64,000 nucleotides of DNA from JAIVJM01 sp963816985 (GTDB lineage Bacteria > Acidobacteriota > Blastocatellia > Pyrinomonadales > Pyrinomonadaceae), in NCBI GenBank assembly GCA_963816985.1, contig CAWFMF010000004.1, forward strand, positions 186,001-250,000, given 5' to 3'. Position 1 is the stretch's first letter, and every line of letters begins with the position of its first letter. The notes under the pieces are model-generated. The model was not told the origin of the DNA. It was given only the letters and a program-made list of their open reading frames with translations, and did no database searches. The position numbers and the translations under genes are program-made. Of the stretch, positions 18,001-28,612 are shown piece by piece.

Positions 18001-19212
18001 GTGATTCACAACAATTTCTCCCGCAAGTTCATGGCGCTCGCTTGCATCTTCAGCCTGTGGGCGTGCTCGCTGACGGCTGTCGCCGCCGCGCCGCGCCGGG
18101 CCGCGCGGCAGGACGCGCAGCAGAAGTCCGGGGCCGCGAAGTCCGACGACAAGAAGAAGGCCGACGAGAAGGCGAAGGCGGCGCAGCCGACTCAAGTCAG
18201 CTCGACCAAGCCGCTCTCGGAGAAAGAAGACCCGCGCCTTATCGGCAAACGCAAGATTAACGGCGGCCTCATCGCCAGCATGAGCGGCTCGGTCGAGAAG
18301 GAAGTCGCGCTCGGTCGCCAGCTCGCCGCCGAGGTTGACCGGCAGGCCAAGTTCGTTGACGACCCCGTCATCACCGAGTACATCAACCGCGTCGGCCAGA
18401 ACGTCGTGCTCCATTCCGACGCCAAAATCCCCTTCACCATCAAGGTCATTGATTCCGACGAGGTCAACGCCTTCGCGCTGCCCGGCGGCTTCTTCTACGT
18501 CAACAAGGGCCTCATCCTCGCCGCCGACAACGAGGCGGAGGTGGCGGGCGTGATGGCGCACGAGATCGCGCACGTCGCCGCGCGCCACGCGATGGAGAAT
18601 CAGGCCAAGGGGATGCTCGCCGAAATCGGGCTGCTCGCGGGCTCGATCTTCCTCGGCGGCATCGGCGGGATGCTCATCAACAACGCGGCGCAGTTCGGCG
18701 CGCTCCTCGGCTTCATGAAGTTCAACCGCAACGCCGAATCGGAGGCCGACGTGCTCGGCGTCCAGTACCTCTACGCCGCCGGTTACGACCCGAACGCGAT
18801 GTCCACGATGTTCGAGAAGCTCTCGGCGAAGAACAAGAAGAAGCCGGGCACGCTCTCGAAGCTCTTCTCGACGCACCCGCAGTCCATTGACCGCATGGAG
18901 GCGACGCGCGTCCTCGTCTCGCGCTTCCCCGACAAGGAAGAGTACGTGCTCTCGACCTCCGAATTCCAGCGCGTCAAGAACCGCCTGCTGCGTCTCTCGA
19001 ACGCGCGCGCCTCGACCGCCGGAGACATCGCCCCCAGCGACGACGGCGCTCCGGGCCGCCCGACGCTCAAGCGCCGCCAGCCGACGCCCGAAGACTCGAC
19101 CACGCCGACGACCGACGGGCAGACGAGCCCTGCGGAGCAGAAGCCGGAAGCGCCGAGGCTCAAGAAGAAGACCGACGAGACCAAGCCCGCCGAGCAGACC
19201 GATAACCCGTAA
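18001..19212 (+). CDS. M48-family zinc metalloprotease, secreted/periplasmic
   Basis: The GTG at 18001 follows GGAGG by 7 bases and gives 403 residues. Residues 1-35 form a signal peptide (KFMALACIFSLWACSLTAVA). A charged low-complexity linker (DDKKKADEKAKAAQ) precedes the peptidase domain. HEIAH at 187-191 holds two zinc ligands and the catalytic Glu. The third ligand is in NRNAESEADVLGVQYLYAAG. The C-terminal 80 residues are Thr/Pro/Lys-rich and disordered. Family members such as BepA/YfgC degrade misfolded outer-membrane proteins, but no TPR region is visible here, so that role is only suggestive. A strong terminator follows. Confidence 0.87.
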   Translation: MIHNNFSRKFMALACIFSLWACSLTAVAAAPRRAARQDAQQKSGAAKSDDKKKADEKAKAAQPTQVSSTKPLSEKEDPRLIGKRKINGGLIASMSGSVEKEVALGRQLAAEVDRQAKFVDDPVITEYINRVGQNVVLHSDAKIPFTIKVIDSDEVNAFALPGGFFYVNKGLILAADNEAEVAGVMAHEIAHVAARHAMENQAKGMLAEIGLLAGSIFLGGIGGMLINNAAQFGALLGFMKFNRNAESEADVLGVQYLYAAGYDPNAMSTMFEKLSAKNKKKPGTLSKLFSTHPQSIDRMEATRVLVSRFPDKEEYVLSTSEFQRVKNRLLRLSNARASTAGDIAPSDDGAPGRPTLKRRQPTPEDSTTPTTDGQTSPAEQKPEAPRLKKKTDETKPAEQTDNP

Positions 19213-19236
19213 CGGCCCGGCGACGCAGAGGTTCGG

Positions 19237-19269
19237 AAGGCCCCCCGACTGTTTTACCGGGGGGCCTTT
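19237..19269 (+). terminator. Intrinsic terminator after M48 protease
   Basis: AAGGCCCCCC (19237-19246) pairs with GGGGGGCCTT (19259-19268), a 10-bp GC-rich stem with a 12-base loop, then TTTA. It isolates the protease from the ribosomal operon. Confidence 0.85.
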
Positions 19270-19313
19270 AGTTTGAGTTCCGGCGGGCGTCGAAGGCCGG
19301 CGCCGCCCGCAGC

Positions 19314-19342
19314 TTGACAACTTTTGGGCCGTTTCGTATTCT
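19314..19342 (+). promoter_or_regulatory. Sigma-70 promoter for rplM-rpsI
   Basis: TTGACA (19314-19319) and TATTCT (19337-19342) are spaced by 17 bases, the consensus distance. The start of transcription would lie near 19349, about 36 bases before rplM. Confidence 0.8.
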
Positions 19343-19384
19343 ACCCGTTCGCGTTTTAGACGCTTAAAACTGAGAGACTTACCT

Positions 19385-19837
19385 ATGTCAACATACTTTC
19401 CCAGCGGGGACGGCCTCGCCGAAAATCGCAAGTGGTACGTCGTGGATGCGGCGGGTCAGACGGTCGGGCGGCTCGCCACCGAGGTGGCGCGCGTCCTCTC
19501 CGGCAAGAACAACCCGAAGTACACGCCCTTCCTCGACATGGGCGATCACGTCATCGTCATCAACGCCAAACAGGCCGTCTTCAAGGGGTCGAAGGCCGAG
19601 CAGAAGGTTTACCACCATCACACGCTCTACCCCGGCGGCTTGCGCACCATCTCGGTCAAAGACCAGCGCGCCAAGCACCCTGAACGCATCATCGAGCTGG
19701 CCGTCCGGGGGATGCTCCCGAAATCCAAGCTCGGCAAGGCGATGGGCAAGAAGCTCAAGGTGTACGGCGGAGCCGAACACCCGCACGCGGCGCAGCGCCC
19801 CGAACCGCTCACCCTGAGTGAGCAGGCGCGGGCGTAA
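19385..19837 (+). CDS. rplM: 50S ribosomal protein L13
   Basis: This 150-residue protein matches L13: WYVVDAAGQTVGRLATEVAR near the N-terminus, KYTPFLDMGDHVIVINA, YHHHTLYPGGLR, and the RGMLPKSKLGKAMGKKLKVY core with AEHPHAAQRPEPL. It binds 23S rRNA early in large-subunit assembly. The order rplM-rpsI is the near-universal bacterial one. The first ~12 residues (MSTYFPSGDGLA) are a common lineage extension. Driven by the promoter at 19314. Confidence 0.97.
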   Translation: MSTYFPSGDGLAENRKWYVVDAAGQTVGRLATEVARVLSGKNNPKYTPFLDMGDHVIVINAKQAVFKGSKAEQKVYHHHTLYPGGLRTISVKDQRAKHPERIIELAVRGMLPKSKLGKAMGKKLKVYGGAEHPHAAQRPEPLTLSEQARA

Positions 19838-19872
19838 TAAAGAGTCACCAAAATACTTAAGGACGACAAGCT

Positions 19873-20265
19873 GTGGCAGAGATTCAGTATTACGGAACCG
19901 GGCGGCGCAAGACTTCGACGGCGCGCGTCTATTTGCGACCGGGCACCGGCGAAATCAAGATCAACCGCAAAGCCTTCGACAATTACTTCCCCAATCAGGC
20001 GCTGCGCATGATCATCAGCCAGCCCCTGAAGCTGACGGGGACGGACGAGAAGTTCGACATCATCGTCAACGTCGCGGGCGGCGGCCCGGCGGGCCAGGCC
20101 GGGGCCGTGCGCCACGGCATCACCCGCGCCCTCATGGTCTTCAACAGCGACCTCCGCCCCGCGCTCAAGCAGGCGGGACTGGTGACGCGCGACCCGCGCA
20201 TCAAGGAACGCAAGAAGTACGGCCAGAAGGGCGCGCGCAAGCGCTTCCAGTTCTCGAAGAGATAA
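19873..20265 (+). CDS. rpsI: 30S ribosomal protein S9
   Basis: The start is a GTG. The 130 residues show YYGTGRRKTSTARVYLRPG, then GPAGQAGAVRHGITRAL and the basic C-terminal tail ERKKYGQKGARKRFQFSKR, whose last residues reach the P-site tRNA in known ribosomes. It lies 35 bases after rplM. A two-copy word-repeat hairpin (A2) follows. Confidence 0.97.
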   Translation: MAEIQYYGTGRRKTSTARVYLRPGTGEIKINRKAFDNYFPNQALRMIISQPLKLTGTDEKFDIIVNVAGGGPAGQAGAVRHGITRALMVFNSDLRPALKQAGLVTRDPRIKERKKYGQKGARKRFQFSKR

Positions 20266-20272
20266 TCCGGTC

Positions 20273-20344
20273 GTGACAAGTAAACCGTGACGGATGACGA
20301 GAAAAAGCTTTTCATCCTGTCACGGTTTACCTGTCACGGTTTAC
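20273..20344. repeat. Word-repeat hairpin A2 (GTAAACCGTGACA type) between rpsI and rpsB
   Basis: The left arm has GTAAACCGTGAC-GGATGA (20280-20297). The right arm has TCATCC-T-GTCACGGTTTAC (20312-20330), and the word CTGTCACGGTTTAC is repeated once more to 20344. No T-run fits a classical terminator, but the stem could attenuate transcription or protect a 3' end. Confidence 0.75.
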
Positions 20345-20463
20345 GGCTTTTGACAACATTCCATTGTCGCGGCCCCGTTGGTTGCCCTCGCCCCGTTTGG
20401 GCCGAGAGTCCCTTGGGTCGCGGCGAGTACACTAAACCAATCTGGTAGGAGGAGGCTTTTCTT

Positions 20464-21525
<1,062 letters not shown>

Positions 21526-21618
21526 GCGGGGACGCACCGAGAACACGGGCCACCAGTTTTCGATCAACGGCGAGCGCAGCCTGTCAGTGCGGAAGAACCG
21601 CCGGGCTGCGCTCTCTTT

Positions 21619-21702
21619 AAATGCGGAACGATGAATGATGAATGATGAATAAAGAGCAGCGTGCTTCTTATTCATCATTCGTCATTCCGCATGCATCATT
21701 TT
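21619..21702. repeat. Word-repeat hairpin A3 (GATGAAT type) between rpsB and tsf
   Basis: The left arm has AATGCGGAACGATGAATGAT then GATGAAT (21620-21650). The right arm has ATTCATCATTCGTCATTCCG then CAT (21669-21691). It ends just before the tsf ribosome binding site. The same word builds A4 and the truncated A12. Confidence 0.85.
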
Positions 21703-21723
21703 ATACCGAGGAGATTTTAAGAA

Positions 21724-22395
<672 letters not shown>

Positions 22396-22403
22396 GCACA
22401 CGA

Positions 22404-22486
22404 AAATGGTGAATGCGGAATGATGAATGATGAATGAAAGACAAGCTGCTTCTTATTCATCGTTCATCATTCCGCATTCACCATTT
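22404..22486. repeat. Word-repeat hairpin A4 (GATGAAT type) between tsf and pyrH
   Basis: The left arm starts AAATGGTGAATGCGGAATGA and continues with TGAATGATGAATG. The right arm (22451-22486) is ATTCATCGTTCATCATTCCG then CATTCACCATTT. The arms match almost perfectly over more than 30 bases. Confidence 0.88.
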
Positions 22487-22517
22487 GTCTTCCACCATCC
22501 GTCTTAATTTTTAACCC

Positions 22518-23294
22518 ATGACGAACAGCGACAACAGCGGCGCGGCGGCGAGTTCGGGGCGCAGTCCCGCCTTCCGCCGCATTCTCCTGAAGGCGTCGGG
22601 CGAGGCGCTGATGGGCGCGCAGAACTACGGCGTGGACGTGGGCGTGGCGCGCGCCATCGCCGAAGAGATTAAGGCGGTGCGCGACACGGGCGTCGAGGTC
22701 GCGGTCGTCGTCGGCGGCGGCAACATCTTCCGCGGCGTCTCGGAGAGCGCGGGCGACATGGATCGCTCGTCCGCCGACTACATCGGGATGCTCGCGACCG
22801 TGATGAACGCGGTCGTCTTGCAGGACGCCCTGGAGAAGACCAGCGTCCACACGCGCGTGCTCTCGGCCATCAACATCCCGCAGGTGGCCGAGCCCTTCAT
22901 CCGCCGCCGCGCCATCCGTCACCTCGAAAAGGGGCGCGTCGTCATCTTCGCGGGCGGGACGGGGAACCCCTACTTCACGACCGACTCGGCGGCGGCGCTG
23001 CGCGCGCTCGAAATCAAGGCCGACGCGATTTTGAAGGCGACGAAGGTCGAGGGCGTCTACTCAGCCGACCCGGTCAAAGACCCTTCGGCGACGCGCTACG
23101 ACTGCATCACCTATCAGGAAGTGCTCGAACGACAGTTGAAGGTGATGGACGCCTCCGCCATCAGCCTGTGCATGGACAACGACCTGCCGATCATCGTCTT
23201 CAACATGCGGACGCCCGGCAACATCATGCGCGTCGTCATGGGCGACGAGGGCGTCGGCACGCGCGTGTGCATGAACAGACCAGAAAAGCGGTGA
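22518..23294 (+). CDS. pyrH: UMP kinase
   Basis: 258 residues. RRILLKASGEALMG is the phosphate-binding start of the amino-acid-kinase fold, followed by VAVVVGGGNIFRG, DYIGMLATVMNAV and the VIFAGGTGNPYFTTDSAAAL site, then KATKVEGVYSADPVKDP. It phosphorylates UMP to UDP in pyrimidine synthesis; bacterial enzymes are hexamers regulated by GTP and UTP. The N-terminal 16 residues are Ser/Asn/Ala-rich. Its TGA stop lies inside the first bases of hairpin A5. The order tsf-pyrH-frr is conserved in bacteria. Confidence 0.97.
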   Translation: MTNSDNSGAAASSGRSPAFRRILLKASGEALMGAQNYGVDVGVARAIAEEIKAVRDTGVEVAVVVGGGNIFRGVSESAGDMDRSSADYIGMLATVMNAVVLQDALEKTSVHTRVLSAINIPQVAEPFIRRRAIRHLEKGRVVIFAGGTGNPYFTTDSAAALRALEIKADAILKATKVEGVYSADPVKDPSATRYDCITYQEVLERQLKVMDASAISLCMDNDLPIIVFNMRTPGNIMRVVMGDEGVGTRVCMNRPEKR

Positions 23295-23365
23295 TAAGCG
23301 ATGAGTGATAAGTGATGAGACAGAACTTGTCTTTTCTCTTATCACTCATCGCTTATCACTCATCA
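23291..23365. repeat. Word-repeat hairpin A5 (GTGATAAGCGATGA type) between pyrH and frr
   Basis: The left arm is GTGATAAGCGATGAGTGATA then AGTGATGAGA (23291-23320). The right arm is TCTCTTATCACTCATCGCTT then ATCACTCATCA (23335-23365). The arms begin within the pyrH stop codon and end before the frr ribosome binding site. Confidence 0.85.
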
Positions 23366-23384
23366 ACGTTTTTAGGAGAGAGAC

Positions 23385-23945
23385 ATGAGCGAGAAGGATG
23401 TGATTAAGGAGACGCGACCGAGGATGGAGGGCGCGGTCGAGGACTTGCGGAGGAGGATGGCGACCATCCGCACGGGGCGGGCGGCGGTGAGCCTTCTGGA
23501 CTCGGTGGTGGTCGAGTATTACGGGACGCCGACGCCCTTGAGCCAGTTGGCCTCGGTGCACGCGCCGGAGCCGAACCTCCTCACGGTGCAGCCGTGGGAC
23601 CAGACGCAGCTCGGCGCAATCGAGAAGGCCATCCGCTCGGCAGACCTCGGACTGAATCCCTCGAACGACGGGAAGCTCATCCGCGTGCCCGTCCCGCCTT
23701 TGACCGAGGAGCGCCGCAAGCAGCTCGCCAAGCAGGTGCACGAGACCGCCGAGGAGCACCGGACGGCGATCCGCAACGTCCGGCGCGACGCCAACGACCG
23801 GCTGAAGAGGATGCTCAAGGAGAAGGCCATCTCCGAGGACGCCGAACGCGACGCGCTCGAAGAGGTGCAGAAGCTCACCAACACCTACATCGGCAGGGTT
23901 GACGAGCTGGCGAAGACGAAGGAGCAGGAGATTCTGAGCGTCTGA
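23385..23945 (+). CDS. frr: Ribosome recycling factor
   Basis: 186 residues, the standard length. The signature IRTGRAAVSLLDSVVVEYYG is near residue 28, followed by TPLSQLASVHAPEPNLLTVQ, the NPSNDGKLIRVPVPPLTEER hinge region and the long C-terminal helix (RRDANDRLKRMLKEKAISED). With EF-G it splits the post-termination ribosome. AGGAGAGAGAC precedes the ATG. Last gene of the translation block; the large palindrome B4 follows. Confidence 0.97.
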   Translation: MSEKDVIKETRPRMEGAVEDLRRRMATIRTGRAAVSLLDSVVVEYYGTPTPLSQLASVHAPEPNLLTVQPWDQTQLGAIEKAIRSADLGLNPSNDGKLIRVPVPPLTEERRKQLAKQVHETAEEHRTAIRNVRRDANDRLKRMLKEKAISEDAERDALEEVQKLTNTYIGRVDELAKTKEQEILSV

Positions 23946-23951
23946 AGAGGA

Positions 23952-24151
23952 AGCGCCGTCAGGCGCGGAAGAGTTTAGCCCACGGCGCGAGCCGTGGGTG
24001 ACATGCGAGGATAAAATTAGTAAAGCCCCGGAGGGGCGAAAGAAGCTCAACGAGCATTTCTTTCGCCCCTCCGGGGCTTTTGATTTGTCTTCGGCTTCCC
24101 TGACCCACGGCTTGCGCCGTGGGCTAAACTCTTCCGCCGCTTTCAGCGGCT
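23952..24151. repeat. Large nested palindromic element (B4) between convergent genes
   Basis: The outer arms share GCGGAAGAGTTTAGCCCACG and its inverse (left ~23965-23998, right ~24102-24136). The inner hairpin, AGCCCCGGAGGGGCGAAAGA (24024) with its inverse at 24058-24080, ends in TTTT and may terminate transcription of the frr operon. Small edge palindromes (GCGCC-GTCA-GGCGC; AGCCGCT-like) flank it. Confidence 0.85.
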
Positions 24152-24190
24152 AGGCGAGAAACAAATCTCGCCTAGCCATCCGGAGCGACT

Positions 24191-27154
24191 TTAGAAGTTG
24201 AAGCGGGCCGAGAGTTGAACCTTGCGGTTGCCGCCCGCCACGCGCCCGCCGCCGAAGGGGCCGACGATGCTCGTGGACTCGCCGAAGAAGGGCGAGAGGA
24301 GGTTGCCGTTCGGGTTCGAAAGGTTCGTCCGGTTCAGAAGGTTCTGGAAGTTGACCGAGAAGGTCATGCTGTAACGCTTCTGCTCGCCGCCCGGCCCGCC
24401 GGGGCCGCCGGGTCCTGCGGGGCGAGGCCCGCCACCGGCAGCAGCAGCAGGGGCCGCGCCGCCCGCGGGAGCAGCGCCGGCGGGACGAGGCCCGCCGCCT
24501 TGCGGAGCCGCCGCCGACGCGCCCGGCATGTCGCCGAAGGCGAAGGTGCGGCTGATGCCGAGGTTGAAGGAGAAGAAGCCGGGGCCTTCGCCGTAGTTGC
24601 GGGGGATGATGGTCTGGCCCGCCTTCGGGTTGCGGTCGAAGTCGCCCCACGGCGTCCGCACGAGGTCGGCGGCGGTCGTCTGCGCGTCGGCGAACGCCGG
24701 GCGGTCGTTGAAGATGTTGTCGCCGTTGCGGTCAACGCCGGTGATGATGTTAAAGAACTGACCGGTGCGCGCGATGATGAACGGGTTGAGCGAGAGCTTG
24801 AGCTTCGGGACGACGAGGTTGCCGCCGATGAAGACCTGATGGCGGGCGAAGAAGGAGACGCGCCCGTTCTCGTTGCTCAGGTCGTAGGAGTCCGCCGGGA
24901 AGCAGCCGAAGACGCCGCCGAAGACGCAGTCGGTGTCGGAGGTCGCCTTGCCCGTGTTGTAGTTGGCGAAGACCGAGAAGCCGGGCCTGATCTGGTTGCG
25001 GACGCCGACCTGAAGCCGGTAGTCGTTGTATTTGCCCGTGGACTCGTACTGCTGGATGTCGCCACGCGTGTCGTCGGGGCGGTCGCAGCTCACGCCGGGG
25101 ACGAAGGTTCCGGGCAGGCACGCGTTGATGTTGCGCGCGCGGAAGACCCGCTGCTGGCGGTAGTTGAAGAAGACGCCGAAGACCGTCCAGTTGCCGGGCA
25201 ACTGCCGCTCGGCCTGCACCGCCGTCATGATCGTGCGCGGCGCTTGGAGGTTGTCGGCGACGGTCGTCACGGTCTGCGGCTGGAGGAACCCGGCCAACTG
25301 CTCGACCGTCGGGATGTTCGAGATGCCGTTCGCCGTGAAGACCACGTCGTCGAGGATGTTGGGGTCGTTGACGAAGAAGCGCTGCTGGCCGACGCCGCTG
25401 AAGCGGTTGGCCTGCAAACTGCCCTGCTCGGTGAAGCGGTCGTAGAAGATGCCGAACCCGCCGCGGATGACGAACTTCGGCTGGCCCGCGTTGCTCCCGC
25501 CGAAGGGGTTGATCGAGCCCGTCGTCGTCCCGCCCGGAGCCCACGCGAAGAAGATGCGCGGCGCGAAGTTCATGTGGCTGCTGATGTTCGACTGCGTCTC
25601 GTAGCGCAGGCCATAGGTCAGCGAAAGGTTCGGGCGGAGGCGCCACTCGTCCTGAAAGAACGCGCCGATGTCGTACTGGCTGACGCCCGCTTCGGGGTCG
25701 CCGCCCGCGACGGTGAACTGCCGGGGGAGTCCGCCCGTGCCGAGAATCGCCGAGCGATAATCGTCGAGCGAGCTGAAGGTGAAAGTGCCGTTGAAGTTGC
25801 TGTCGGTGAACTCCGAGATGTTCACGCCGCGCAGGCGCATGCCGAAGCGGATGGTGTGCATCCCGCGCGTGTGCGTCGTGTAGTTCTGCAACTCCCAGCG
25901 TTTCTCCGTGTAGGAGGCGAGGCCGGTCGAAGCCCCGCCGCCCGTGAAGGCGTCGAGCACCTGGATGGCGGGCGTCGAGTTGTCGCCCTCGGTCTCGCGG
26001 CGCGAGCGGGTGAACTGGAAACGCGTCTCGTTGATGGTCGTCGCGTTCAGCACGTCGGTCATCGTGAGCTGGACGTTGTGATCCTTGCTCGTGGACTCGG
26101 TGAGGCGCGACAGGAGGTTGAAGCTGCCGACGCCGAAGACGTTGGTGGACTGCGTGTAGGAGTAGCGCGCGATGAGCGTGTGATTCTGGTTAAAGGCGTA
26201 GTCGAAGCGCGGGCTGAAGGTCGTGAAGCGGCGCGGGGTCAGCACGGCGAGGTCGAAGCGCTCGGCGTCGAGCGAGGTCGGGTTCAGCACCGTCGCCGTA
26301 ATCACGTCGTTGTCGTCCTCGGCGCGGGTCGAGAAGTCAACGAAGAAGGAGGACTTCTTCGAGACGATGGGGCCGCTCAGGTTGAAGCCGAAGGAGCGCG
26401 ACTGGTAGTCGGTGCGCGCCGGGGCGAAGGGGTTGCGCGAGTTCAAAGCCTCGTCGCCGAAGCCGGTGTTGAGGCTCCCGCGAAACTTGTCCATGCCGGG
26501 GCGCGTCAGGATGTCTATGCGCCCGAAGCCGGGGCGGTCGTTCTCGGCGTTGTAGGGGTTCTGGTTGATGCGGACTTCGCGGATGGACTCTTTCGGCGGG
26601 AGGCGGCCTCCGGTGAAGCCGTCAATGTAAATCTGCCCGCCGTTCGGCCCGGCGGAAGGGCCGGCGAGAGCGGTCAGCGCCGAGGTCAGGTCTTCCGGGT
26701 CGTCGGGCAGCGCGTCGAGGTCTTTGCCCTTGAGGACGAGCGCGTCGGCGTTCGATTCGGCGGCGGTGCTGATGCCGGAGTCGGCGGCGACCGTCACCTC
26801 TTCCTTCTGGAGCGCGACACTCAACTTAACGTCGAGCGTCTGGCGCGCCCCGGCGGCGACTGCGACGCCCGCGTCCTCGAACATCGCGAAGCCGCCCGCG
26901 ATGACGCGCACCGAGTAGGTTCCGGGGGCGAGGCCGTTGATGGTGTAGACGCCGTCGCCGTTGGTGGTCGCGGTCTTGGCGACGCCCGCGGAGTTCGTGG
27001 CCGTGACGGTCGCGCCGACGATGGTTCCGCCGAACTCGTCCGTCACCAACCCGCGCAGCGTGCCGTTTGCTTGCGCGAAGGCACTCACGGCGCCCAGCGT
27101 CAGCGCGAGCACGGCGAGCAGGGCCGCCCTCGTTAATCTTTGCATGGCTTTCAT
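24191..27154 (-). CDS. TonB-dependent receptor, Oar-like, with carboxypeptidase-regulatory domain
   Basis: The ATG at 27154 follows AAGGGA. Signal peptide residues 1-28 (ALLAVLALTLGAVSAFAQA). Residues ~30-115 form a carboxypeptidase-regulatory (Ig-like) domain (GTLRGLVTDEFGGTIVGATV). A plug-like region contains IYIDGFTGGRLPPKESIREV. The rest is a beta-barrel rich in aromatic alternating strands, ending in ...SARFNF with the C-terminal Phe expected for BAM recognition. It likely imports large or complex substrates across the outer membrane with TonB energy. An unusual Ala/Gly/Pro insertion (GDMPGASAAAPQGGGPRPAG and onward, ~50 residues) interrupts the last strands. The DUF5666 gene lies just upstream on the same strand. 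Confidence 0.88.
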   Translation of the reverse strand: MKAMQRLTRAALLAVLALTLGAVSAFAQANGTLRGLVTDEFGGTIVGATVTATNSAGVAKTATTNGDGVYTINGLAPGTYSVRVIAGGFAMFEDAGVAVAAGARQTLDVKLSVALQKEEVTVAADSGISTAAESNADALVLKGKDLDALPDDPEDLTSALTALAGPSAGPNGGQIYIDGFTGGRLPPKESIREVRINQNPYNAENDRPGFGRIDILTRPGMDKFRGSLNTGFGDEALNSRNPFAPARTDYQSRSFGFNLSGPIVSKKSSFFVDFSTRAEDDNDVITATVLNPTSLDAERFDLAVLTPRRFTTFSPRFDYAFNQNHTLIARYSYTQSTNVFGVGSFNLLSRLTESTSKDHNVQLTMTDVLNATTINETRFQFTRSRRETEGDNSTPAIQVLDAFTGGGASTGLASYTEKRWELQNYTTHTRGMHTIRFGMRLRGVNISEFTDSNFNGTFTFSSLDDYRSAILGTGGLPRQFTVAGGDPEAGVSQYDIGAFFQDEWRLRPNLSLTYGLRYETQSNISSHMNFAPRIFFAWAPGGTTTGSINPFGGSNAGQPKFVIRGGFGIFYDRFTEQGSLQANRFSGVGQQRFFVNDPNILDDVVFTANGISNIPTVEQLAGFLQPQTVTTVADNLQAPRTIMTAVQAERQLPGNWTVFGVFFNYRQQRVFRARNINACLPGTFVPGVSCDRPDDTRGDIQQYESTGKYNDYRLQVGVRNQIRPGFSVFANYNTGKATSDTDCVFGGVFGCFPADSYDLSNENGRVSFFARHQVFIGGNLVVPKLKLSLNPFIIARTGQFFNIITGVDRNGDNIFNDRPAFADAQTTAADLVRTPWGDFDRNPKAGQTIIPRNYGEGPGFFSFNLGISRTFAFGDMPGASAAAPQGGGPRPAGAAPAGGAAPAAAAGGGPRPAGPGGPGGPGGEQKRYSMTFSVNFQNLLNRTNLSNPNGNLLSPFFGESTSIVGPFGGGRVAGGNRKVQLSARFNF

Positions 27155-27298
27155 GGTGATTCCCTTTTCAATGTCCGCGAGTTTGTCGAGGCTTCACCGA
27201 GCGAGGCAAAGGCGCTGACAGTTTCACCGACCGATTCAAAGTAAGAGTTAGTGCTCCGAGTGGGGTAAAAGTTTCAGGCCGAACGGCCCGGCCAGCCC

Positions 27299-28612
27299 TT
27301 ACGGCTGGCCGATGCCGAGGTTGAACGAGCCGAGGTTGACGGGGCGGCCTTGCGCGGCGGCCCTCGCCTGCATCATCTGGACGATGGGGTCAATCCCCGC
27401 GATGAGCTGAATCGCGGTGGCGCGCGCCGGGTCTGCGCCCGTCGTGCTGAAGACGACCATCGAGCCCTGCTTCAACTCTTCGAACTTCGCGGCGGGCAGA
27501 CGCTCAAGCATCTCCTGCATCCCGCCGCCCATCCGGCGCGGGCCTCCCCCACCGGGGCCTTCGCCACCGCCGCCAGCCGGTCTGCCGCCGCCGGCAGCGG
27601 GAGTGCCTCCGGCAGCAGGCGCGGGTGCGGCCCCGCCGCCGCCAGCGCCGGGTGCGCCGCCGCCGGGGCCGCCGGGGCGGCCTCCGCCCATCATCATCTG
27701 CGCGAACTCAGCCGGAACCTGCTTCACGTCCGAGTCCTTGCTGACGACGACGGTCATCGGCTGGTTGCCGGGCATCGTCTTGATTTGGAGTTCGCGCGTC
27801 TCCGCGTTGACCGAGGTGATAGTGCCGAGGACGGTGCGGAACGCGCCGCTCACGACCTCTTCGGGCGTGAAGCGCGCGCCGTCCGTGCTCCGCTCGCCGA
27901 GCGCGCGGAGTTGGTCGCCGACCTTCAATTCCTCGAAGGTGCTCGCCTTGGCGTCGCTGAACTTCACGGAGTCGGGCGTGTAGCGGCGGAACTTGACGGT
28001 CTGTGCGCCCGCCGCGACGACGACCGGGGCAGGCTGTGCGGGCGGGCCACCGGCCTGCGGGCCTGCGGCCTGCGCGCCGCCCTGCGCGCCCGCCGGAGCG
28101 CCCTGCGGCTGTTGCTGCGGCGGCTGCGGGCCGCGCCCGCCGAGGGGCTGAATCGTAATCTCTTTGGCGGCGGGGTTGAGCGCCGTGACGACGCCGACGA
28201 TGCCGCGCTTGCCCCACTCGGCGCGGTCGGCCTCGTGCTTCTGCGCGAGGTCGGTCTTGGTCATCGCGATGAGCATCCGCGCCGTGACGGTCTTGCGGTC
28301 TTCCGAGAGAGCGCCGCGCGCGAAGACGCGGTCGCCCGCCGTCAGAGCGTCGAAGGTCATGTCGGTGGCCTTGCTGAGGGTCGTCTCGCCGGGCGGGAGT
28401 TTCTTGAACTGAGTGGTGTCGGCGACCGCCACGGTGACGACCGAGCCGGCGTCGGTCTTGACGAAGACCTGCTTGGCCTTGGCGTCCACGGCCACGACTT
28501 CGCCGATCACGCCGTTGGCGGTGACGCCGGGGTCGTTAGCTTGCGCGAAGGCGCTCGCGGCCCCGGTCAGGAGGATGAGTGCCGAAAGAAAAAGAGCCCG
28601 CATGTTTTTCAT
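27299..28612 (-). CDS. Secreted DUF5666-type repeat protein
   Basis: 437 residues. The ATG at 28612 follows GAGGA. Signal peptide 1-25 (ALFLSALILLTGAASAFAQA). Three beta-rich modules start with GVIGEVVAVDAKAKQVFVKT, RGIVGVVTALNPAAKEITIQ and FRTVLGTITSVNAETRELQI, the pattern of DUF5666 (OB-fold-like). Gly/Pro/Ala/Gln-rich linkers separate them (QPPQQQPQGAPAGAQGG; GGGRPGGPGGGAPGAGGGG). Function unknown, presumed periplasmic or surface. It precedes the TonB-dependent receptor by 144 bases, and both carry similar Gly/Pro/Ala-rich inserts, so they may act together. Confidence 0.72.
   Translation of the reverse strand: MKNMRALFLSALILLTGAASAFAQANDPGVTANGVIGEVVAVDAKAKQVFVKTDAGSVVTVAVADTTQFKKLPPGETTLSKATDMTFDALTAGDRVFARGALSEDRKTVTARMLIAMTKTDLAQKHEADRAEWGKRGIVGVVTALNPAAKEITIQPLGGRGPQPPQQQPQGAPAGAQGGAQAAGPQAGGPPAQPAPVVVAAGAQTVKFRRYTPDSVKFSDAKASTFEELKVGDQLRALGERSTDGARFTPEEVVSGAFRTVLGTITSVNAETRELQIKTMPGNQPMTVVVSKDSDVKQVPAEFAQMMMGGGRPGGPGGGAPGAGGGGAAPAPAAGGTPAAGGGRPAGGGGEGPGGGGPRRMGGGMQEMLERLPAAKFEELKQGSMVVFSTTGADPARATAIQLIAGIDPIVQMMQARAAAQGRPVNLGSFNLGIGQP

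Noticed and set aside
23952..24151. Insertion sequence or transposon
   Set aside because: Only nested palindromes are seen; no transposase frame or target-site duplication is evident.
24215..27136. Long open frame opposite the TonB-dependent receptor
   Set aside because: In high-GC DNA the complementary frame often stays open; its translation is Arg/Val/Gly-rich with no domain, while the receptor strand has clear motifs.
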